This document shows positions 59,717 through 64,000 of a stretch of 64,000 nt of DNA, piece by piece. The stretch lies in the NCBI GenBank assembly GCA_040765295.1, contig JAXGSB010000001.1, forward strand, positions 310,001-374,000. Reading direction: 5' to 3'. How positions within the stretch are numbered: the stretch's first letter is position 1; every line of letters begins with the position of its first letter. Source of the stretch: Scatomorpha sp040765295. Its GTDB lineage: Bacteria > Bacillota > Clostridia > Oscillospirales > Oscillospiraceae. The notes beneath the pieces were generated by a model that was given only the letters and a program-made list of their open reading frames with translations, did no database searches and was not told where the DNA came from. Both the position numbers and the translations under genes were made by a program.

Positions 59717-60693
59717 CTCTTTAAAGCCCTTTCAATAATGAGCGCTACGGCACAGAATAGAAATTCAAACCAAAAGGTGACTATTCTGAATATAATAGTG
59801 ATGCTGAGCGCCAAAGACATCTCTACCCCGGCAAGGCCAAGAAGCGCGAGCATACCCGCCTCAAAAGAACCCAACCCCCCGGGAAGCAGGGGTATCATGC
59901 CTATCATGTAAGAAATATAAGTTGCGGCCCCTGTCATAAATATACTTATTCTTATATCGAATGCCATTAAAACTATTTGTAATTTAACGGCATAAAAAGC
60001 CCATATAAACAATGCCAAGGCAAACTGGGCCAAGACATTGGTTTTGTCAGACTTAAAATGGTCGAGGGTCAGGCGATATTTTTCGATAAATTGTAAAATT
60101 CTCCCTTTTTTTTCTTCTTTGATTTTTAAAGCGCTTATAAATTTGCCGAGTTTCCCGGGTAGCAAAAAAATGAAGAGGGAAAGAAAAATTATCAGGGCGA
60201 ATATGAGGGCGGTTACAATGAGAGACATAATTAACTCCCCTTTCCCGCCCACGCTTGTTATTATGTAGGTTAAGGATATTAAAGTGAGTGCAAAAAAAGA
60301 GCTAACAGATATAATTTTTTGAAAGGCAACAACTAAAACTCCATCTTCGGCATCCATATCAAACCTTTTTTTCAGCTCAAAATACCTGAGAAGCTCACCG
60401 CCGACTTTAACTCCCGGACTAGCCGCATCGCCTACATTTCCAGCAGCATTCATCAAGAAAGCCTGAATAAAGCAAGGCTTAAACCCCGCCATATACACCA
60501 TGCCCGACCACTGCAATGCCAACAAAATCATAGTAAGTATTTGGCAGAATGCGGCGACCAGCAAATATTCGATGTCAACTAAGCTCAAATAGTATAAAAT
60601 CTCAGCCAAATCTACTTTAGTTAATAAGGCTATCAAACCTGCAAATAAGATTAAATATAATATGTGTTTAATAGACAGTTTAAAGCTTTTCAT
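59695..60693 (-). CDS. YbhN/AglD/MprF-N-type membrane protein (UPF0104, lipid flippase-like)
   Basis: 332 residues with about eight helices. Family marks are ASPGVKVGGELLRYFELKKR near residue 93 and MIPLLPGGLGSFEAGMLALL near residue 268 (PGGLGSFE). It corresponds to the LPG-synthase transmembrane region, which in MprF flips aminoacyl-phospholipids; the aminoacyl-transferase domain is absent. Its ATG directly follows the methyltransferase stop (TAAATG). A role in moving a phospholipid or lipid-linked product is inferred from family and from pssA next to it. Confidence 0.85.
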   Translation of the reverse strand: MKSFKLSIKHILYLILFAGLIALLTKVDLAEILYYLSLVDIEYLLVAAFCQILTMILLALQWSGMVYMAGFKPCFIQAFLMNAAGNVGDAASPGVKVGGELLRYFELKKRFDMDAEDGVLVVAFQKIISVSSFFALTLISLTYIITSVGGKGELIMSLIVTALIFALIIFLSLFIFLLPGKLGKFISALKIKEEKKGRILQFIEKYRLTLDHFKSDKTNVLAQFALALFIWAFYAVKLQIVLMAFDIRISIFMTGAATYISYMIGMIPLLPGGLGSFEAGMLALLGLAGVEMSLALSITIIFRIVTFWFEFLFCAVALIIERALKRWKRCTN

Positions 60694-61254
60694 TTAGTTT
60701 TTTACCATTAAAAGCGTATTTTCCATAGTATTGAACTTATTTCCGACATCGGTCTTTATCCAATCATACTTTTTAAGCTGCACATGCGATATATTGCTAT
60801 AGTCATACGCCAATGTCTCTTTGGGCATCCTCATGATTATTTTAGTTCCCGGCCTGCAGCAGTCGTTCAAGTGGTCGAGGACCTCGCCTTTAGGGCTGAC
60901 TTGGAGCGCAATGTGAACTGCGTCATACTTAAAGGTATCTATCCAGAGGCCATTGCTTCTCATTACTCTGACTCTATCTTTGAGCCCGAACATCTCGACA
61001 ACCTTTTGTCCGTTATAAACAGCTCCGTGATCTATGTCGACAACATCCACCTTAACTCCCGTAAAAATTGCAAAGAGCATGGCCGTCCACGGAACCGAGC
61101 CTCCGCCTATACAGAGGAGCCTGTCATTTTCGTCCAGTTCCGCCAGTCTTGCTTCTTTTTCAACTATTCTGTCATAATACTTTCCGTATAGTAAAACAAG
61201 ATATTTTGATGAGCAGATTATTTTTTCTAATATCCTTGTAAAGCAACTTCGCAA
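60694..61254 (-). CDS. Class I SAM-dependent methyltransferase, nicotianamine-synthase-like
   Basis: About 186 residues. The SAM site reads LCIGGGSVPWTAMLFAIFTG, then VDVVDIDHGAVYNGQKVVEM, and the acceptor-side segment is YDAVHIALQVSPKGEVLDHL, PGTKIIMRMPKE. The GGGSxPxTA loop and VDxD-x-A order recall nicotianamine-synthase/CntL-type proteins, which transfer the aminobutyrate part of SAM, but the protein is shorter than those (about 270). TTG 61254 follows AGGAGG (within the feoA remnant) by six bases; the ATG at 61281 has no ribosome binding site. First gene of iron operon 2. Confidence 0.65.
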   Translation of the reverse strand: MRSCFTRILEKIICSSKYLVLLYGKYYDRIVEKEARLAELDENDRLLCIGGGSVPWTAMLFAIFTGVKVDVVDIDHGAVYNGQKVVEMFGLKDRVRVMRSNGLWIDTFKYDAVHIALQVSPKGEVLDHLNDCCRPGTKIIMRMPKETLAYDYSNISHVQLKKYDWIKTDVGNKFNTMENTLLMVKN

Positions 61255-61264
61255 AAGCGCCCTC

Positions 61265-61388
61265 CTTTGGCATTCCCGCATACATTCAGGATACGCCCGT
61301 TATCCGCCCAATTTAAAACTGAGCGGTGTCAATTAAACCCTATTCCAAAAAGCATGCCCTCTGTTTTATCGGCTTCGATTTTAGAATA
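61265..61388 (-). pseudogene. Remnant of a duplicated feoA leader
   Basis: The minus strand reads TTGACACCGCTCAGTTTT then a 4-base deletion relative to feoA, then GGGCGTATCCTG and GGGAATGCCAAAGGAGGG. It aligns with 55849-55917 (start and first 20-25 codons of feoA) and its leader. The AAAGGAGGG of the remnant now serves as ribosome binding site for the methyltransferase gene. Confidence 0.75.
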
Positions 61389-61448
61389 GTTAGCTTAGGC
61401 TAATCCGCGGTATTGTATAGTTATACTATGCTAACTAACTTTTGTCAA
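61389..61448 (-). promoter_or_regulatory. Iron-regulated promoter of operon 2 with two DtxR-like boxes
   Basis: On the minus strand TTGACA (61448-61443), 17-base spacer, TATAAC (61425-61420). Box 1 GTTAGCATAGTATAAC (61435-61420) and box 2 ATTAGCCTAAGCTAAC (61404-61389) have the same spacing as in front of feo operon 1. Confidence 0.85.
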
Positions 61449-61495
61449 GCCTTACCTTCCTTACCTTTCGATATTTACAGAAAAATTATCCTTTA

Positions 61496-61536
61496 GTTAG
61501 CATAAGCTTTACATAGTTGAAAAATCGTGATATATT
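61496..61536 (+). promoter_or_regulatory. Promoter of DtxR/MntR gene with overlapping box
   Basis: TTTACA (61508-61513), 17-base spacer, TATATT (61531-61536). A DtxR-like box GTTAGCATAAGCTTTA (61496-61511) overlaps the -35, suggesting autoregulation. Confidence 0.6.
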
Positions 61537-61558
61537 TTAGACAGATTGGAGTGGTTAT

Positions 61559-61924
61559 ATGGCATTATTTGAATCGGGAGAGATGTATCTCGAAACAATT
61601 TTAATTCTTTCAAAACAAAAAAAAGATGTTCGCGCAATGGATATTGCGGAACATATGAATTTCTCTAAGCCAAGCGTTAGCCGTGCGCTGGGGCTTCTGG
61701 AGAGCGGCGGCTATATCACGCGCGACAGCGACAACCTCATAAGCTTCACCGAAGCGGGCTTAGAGCTTTCCGAGAAAATATATGAGAGACATATGGTTAT
61801 TAAGGACTTGCTGGTAAAAATCGGCGTTTCCGAAGAAACGGCCGATGAAGACGCCTGCAAGGTAGAACATTATATAAGCGACGAGACCTTCGAGGCTATA
61901 AAGAAAAAGGCAAAGGAGCTTTGA
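61559..61924 (+). CDS. DtxR/MntR-family metal-dependent repressor (short form)
   Basis: 121 residues: an N-terminal winged HTH (SGEMYLETILILSKQKKDVR, FSKPSVSRALGLLESGGYI) and a metal-binding/dimerisation helix region (GLELSEKIYERHMVIKDLL, DEDACKVEHYISDETFEAIK) with the expected Cys/Glu/His ligands (DACKVEHYI). It has no SH3-like third domain. GGAG precedes the ATG. It is divergent from iron operon 2, whose promoter and that of operon 1 carry DtxR-like boxes, so it is the probable iron-dependent repressor of both. Confidence 0.9.
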   Translation: MALFESGEMYLETILILSKQKKDVRAMDIAEHMNFSKPSVSRALGLLESGGYITRDSDNLISFTEAGLELSEKIYERHMVIKDLLVKIGVSEETADEDACKVEHYISDETFEAIKKKAKEL

Positions 61925-61946
61925 TGTCTCCGACAATATTCTCTGA

Positions 61947-61984
61947 ATAATAAAAGCTCTTCCCATTCTAAGGAGGAGCTTTTG
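61947..61984. terminator. Terminator between DtxR gene and DUF362 gene
   Basis: AAAAGCTC (about 61947) pairs with GAGCTTTT (about 61976) with an interrupted inner stem; T-rich exits on both strands suit the convergent genes. Confidence 0.6.
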
Positions 61985-61986
61985 CT

Positions 61987-63126
61987 TTATTTTATAAGGA
62001 GCTTCGCCAATGGACTTCGCTCTGAGCTTATTGCCGCGCGGGGGCAAAATTCCTGACAGCAAAAACAGCGGATGCAGTTTTGAGTGTGAATTTTTGCCTT
62101 CTTATTTTTAATCTCTATGGTGTTCATAGGGCAGTGACCGGCGCAGAGGCCGCAGCCGATGCAGGCATCCTCGTTCACTCGGGGTCTGGGACTGAGAAGC
62201 TTCTCGGCGAGATAATTGAGAATTCTGCTCTTTCCTGCAAAAAGGCGCGCCTCGTTTCCTATGCTCAAAGTTTTAAAGTCTTCTATTATAAACTTCTTGT
62301 AGTCGCCGATTATGTTGAGCTCGTCCTCACTCTCAGGAGAGAGTCCGCGCTCAATCTGATAGAAAACGGTGGCCGCCTCATGGTTCTGCAGATTTATGAG
62401 TCGGGCGGCAACGAGATCCAAAAAGTACTGGTTTTTCGAGGCTAAAAGCGCCCCCATATATCTGGGCTTTCCCGATGTGGGGCCGTTTCCCTCCATGCAC
62501 ATGCATGCGTCTATCATGCTCAGCGCAGGTTTAAGGCACTCGTTTATGTCTATGAGCATATTGCAAAACTCGTCTATCTTGGGAAAGCTGTAGTGAAGCT
62601 CCGTCTTTCGAATTCCCGGAACAGCGCCGTAAAGATTTTTCACGGCGGCGGTGAGTCCGGTGAGTCCGTGAGTTTTCAGTTTGGCAAAATTAATAACTGC
62701 ATCCTGCTTTAAAAGCCAGCTGCAGAGGGGCACTTTTTTAAGAGCTATTCCCTCGGCAATATTTATCTCCTCAACCTCGAAGTCATAGTTCAGCTCGGCG
62801 TTAGCATCCCTTACTATATTTATGCCGCTTCCCTTATATACACTCTCTAAAAAGGGCTTTTCAAAGGGGCCGCCCGGACTGTCGCCAACGGTGACAATGG
62901 CTCCGCGCTCTGCAAGGAGTCTTGCCAGCTCTTTTACCAATACAGGGTGAGTGCAGCAGGCGGTCTCGGGGCCTATTCCCCGAACCAGGTTTACCTTAAT
63001 GCCGATTTTCGTACCCTCTTCCACCCAATCCAGGCCGCCGAGGGGCGCGAGAAGCTCCAAAAGCGCATGACGCGCCTCTGCTTCGTCATAAGTTTTAAGT
63101 TCGACTATCGAAACAGGAGTTTTCAT
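61987..63126 (-). CDS. DUF362 protein with C-terminal 2x[4Fe-4S] ferredoxin domain
   Basis: 379 residues. The DUF362 domain (residues about 35-290) contains IGIKVNLVRGIGPETACCTH, VGDSPGGPFEKPFLESVYKG, NFAKLKTHGLTGLTAAVKNL and GNGPTSGKPRYMGALLASKN. The end has two cluster motifs, CIGCGLCAGHCP and CIRCFCCQEFCP. It is a cytoplasmic iron-sulfur protein of unknown reaction. Monocistronic, convergent with the DtxR gene; it follows no known iron operon here. Confidence 0.9.
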   Translation of the reverse strand: MKTPVSIVELKTYDEAEARHALLELLAPLGGLDWVEEGTKIGIKVNLVRGIGPETACCTHPVLVKELARLLAERGAIVTVGDSPGGPFEKPFLESVYKGSGINIVRDANAELNYDFEVEEINIAEGIALKKVPLCSWLLKQDAVINFAKLKTHGLTGLTAAVKNLYGAVPGIRKTELHYSFPKIDEFCNMLIDINECLKPALSMIDACMCMEGNGPTSGKPRYMGALLASKNQYFLDLVAARLINLQNHEAATVFYQIERGLSPESEDELNIIGDYKKFIIEDFKTLSIGNEARLFAGKSRILNYLAEKLLSPRPRVNEDACIGCGLCAGHCPMNTIEIKNKKAKIHTQNCIRCFCCQEFCPRAAISSERSPLAKLLIK

Positions 63127-63202
63127 GTATGCACCGCCTTTTCAAAAATTATACCATGACTTTGCCCATATTCCGAGCCCCGACAGAAGTTAAACACAAA
63201 AA

Positions 63203-63238
63203 GAAAAACCCGAAACCAAAGCGGTTTCGGGTTTTGTA
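63203..63238 (-). terminator. Terminator of rplM-rpsI operon
   Basis: AAAACCCGAAACC (63205-63217) and GGTTTCGGGTTTT (63223-63235), a perfect 13-bp stem, T-rich on the minus strand exit. Confidence 0.85.
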
Positions 63239-63244
63239 AAGCGA

Positions 63245-63655
63245 TTATCTCTTCGAAAACTGTGGCGCGCGGCGGGCGGCCTTGAGACCGTACTTTTTGC
63301 GCTCCTTCATGCGAGGGTCGCGTGTGAGGAAGCCTGCAGCCTTCAGCACAGGTCTGTAGTTTTGGTCCAAGAGCAGCAGAGCTCTGGAAATGCCGTGGCG
63401 AATAGCGCCGGCCTGACCGGAAACGCCGCCGCCCTTGACTGTTGTGTCGATGTCAACCTTGCCGAGAGTCTCGGTGGCGACAAGGGGCTGACGCACAATG
63501 CGCTTGAGAGTCTCGAGACCGAAGTAGTCGTCGATATCTCTGCCGTTGATGACAATTTTTCCGCTTCCGCCCTGGAAGAGGTGGACTCTGGCGACAGAGG
63601 CCTTTCTGCGGCCCGTTCCGTATACATATTCTCTCTTGCTCTGATAAGTTGCCAT
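63245..63655 (-). CDS. rpsI: Ribosomal protein uS9
   Basis: 136 residues: YGTGRRKASVARVHLFQGGS, GQAGAIRHGISRAL and the invariant basic tail AARRAPQFSKR that reaches the ribosomal P site. AAGGAGG lies before the ATG. It follows rplM by 11 bases in the conserved L13-S9 operon. Confidence 0.97.
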   Translation of the reverse strand: MATYQSKREYVYGTGRRKASVARVHLFQGGSGKIVINGRDIDDYFGLETLKRIVRQPLVATETLGKVDIDTTVKGGGVSGQAGAIRHGISRALLLLDQNYRPVLKAAGFLTRDPRMKERKKYGLKAARRAPQFSKR

Positions 63656-63666
63656 TTTAATCCTCC

Positions 63667-64000
63667 TTAACCTTCATAAGCCACAGGCTTCTGTGACGCA
63701 TGAGAGTGCTCCGCGCCGCGGAAAACTCTAAGCCTGGTGAGTTGAGCCGAGCCCAGCTTGTTCTTCTGAAGCATGCCGCGAACTGCCTGCATCATTGCAA
63801 ATTCCGGCTTTGTTTTCATAATACGGTCGTAGCGGACTTCCTTTAGGCCGCCGGGATATCCGGAGTGCCTGCGATAGAATTTCTGCTCGAGTTTCTTTCC
63901 GGTCAAAACAGCCTTTTCGGCATTGAGGACTATGACATAGTCGCCGCAGTCGACATGGGGTGTATATGCAACCTTGTGCTTGCCGCGAAGCAGGTTTGCA
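63667..64000 (-). CDS. rplM: Ribosomal protein uL13, 5' end beyond window
   Basis: The frame is open to the window edge, giving about 111 C-terminal residues: LLRGKHKVAYTPHVDCGDYV, IVLNAEKAVLTGKKLEQKFY, RHSGYPGGLKEV and VRGMLQKNKLGS. The N-terminal part lies upstream of the window on this strand. Forms an operon with rpsI. Confidence 0.96.
   Translation of the reverse strand, partial: ANLLRGKHKVAYTPHVDCGDYVIVLNAEKAVLTGKKLEQKFYRRHSGYPGGLKEVRYDRIMKTKPEFAMMQAVRGMLQKNKLGSAQLTRLRVFRGAEHSHASQKPVAYEG

Overview
The window looks like the chromosome of a strictly anaerobic, low-to-moderate GC Gram-positive bacterium of the Clostridia type. The evidence is GGAGG-type ribosome binding sites, lipoproteins with LxxC signal peptides, TTGACA/TATAAT promoters, and a Clostridia-like gene set: guanine riboswitch, TAXI-TRAP transporter, FeoAB, CoA-transferase, DegV, and ribosomal genes rplM-rpsI. 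I cannot name the genus from sequence alone. Housekeeping genes have fairly GC-rich codons. Several AT-rich islands (about 1.2-3.6, 4.2-5.7, 13-14.5, 18.4-24.7, 31-32.1, 47-48.4 kb) look acquired or decaying.

Layout. 0-3.6 kb: end of a MacB-like permease, then a decayed cell-surface glycan locus (UbiA-type prenyltransferase, a 27-codon HAD stub, a frameshifted membrane protein, GtrA). 3.6-7.3 kb: a truncated corrinoid protein, an IS3/IS150-type insertion that has landed in a terminator hairpin, and PutP. 7.4-12 kb: LysR regulator and a TAXI-TRAP transporter operon with DUF1850. 12-18.2 kb: DegV, an McrB-N-like orphan, an ArsR-controlled ABC exporter with a frameshifted permease, and a lipoprotein. 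18.7-24.7 kb: a type II restriction-modification pair (C5 methyltransferase and TdeIII-like endonuclease), two decayed copies of one mobile-element gene around a three-repeat coiled-coil ORF, and an IS1182 element ending a few bases from tRNA-Ser. 25-30.8 kb: xpt, then a guanine riboswitch in front of a BMP-type nucleoside ABC importer. 31-35.2 kb: IS30, gdhA, CoA-transferase. 35.4-42.5 kb: a seven-gene operon (XdhC, NTPase, DUF364, FecCD-type permease, ATPase, CXXC peptide, polyferredoxin) divergent from its binding protein across a perfect 38-bp palindrome. 42.7-46.7 kb: M20 peptidase, BCCT carrier, homocysteine methyltransferase. 47-52.1 kb: ALDH and an HtrA protease that share a promoter module, and a flavodoxin-MarR-FMN-binding operon. 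52.3-61.9 kb: two iron-uptake operons and a DtxR/MntR-type regulator. 62-64 kb: DUF362 ferredoxin-like protein, rpsI, rplM.

The most unusual system lies at 56.0-61.9 kb. A six-gene operon encodes a nicotianamine-synthase-like methyltransferase, a YbhN/AglD-type lipid flippase-like protein, phosphatidylserine synthase, FeoA, FeoB and a Cys-rich FeoB-associated peptide. It is driven by a promoter that is a diverged duplicate of the promoter and first codons of the neighbouring feoA-feoA-feoB operon. Both promoters carry two DtxR-like boxes, and the divergent DtxR/MntR-type gene carries a fifth. This links ferrous iron uptake, phospholipid head-group synthesis and possibly a small-molecule metallophore under one iron signal. 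The linkage is inferred from gene order and promoter homology; nothing here proves the chemistry.
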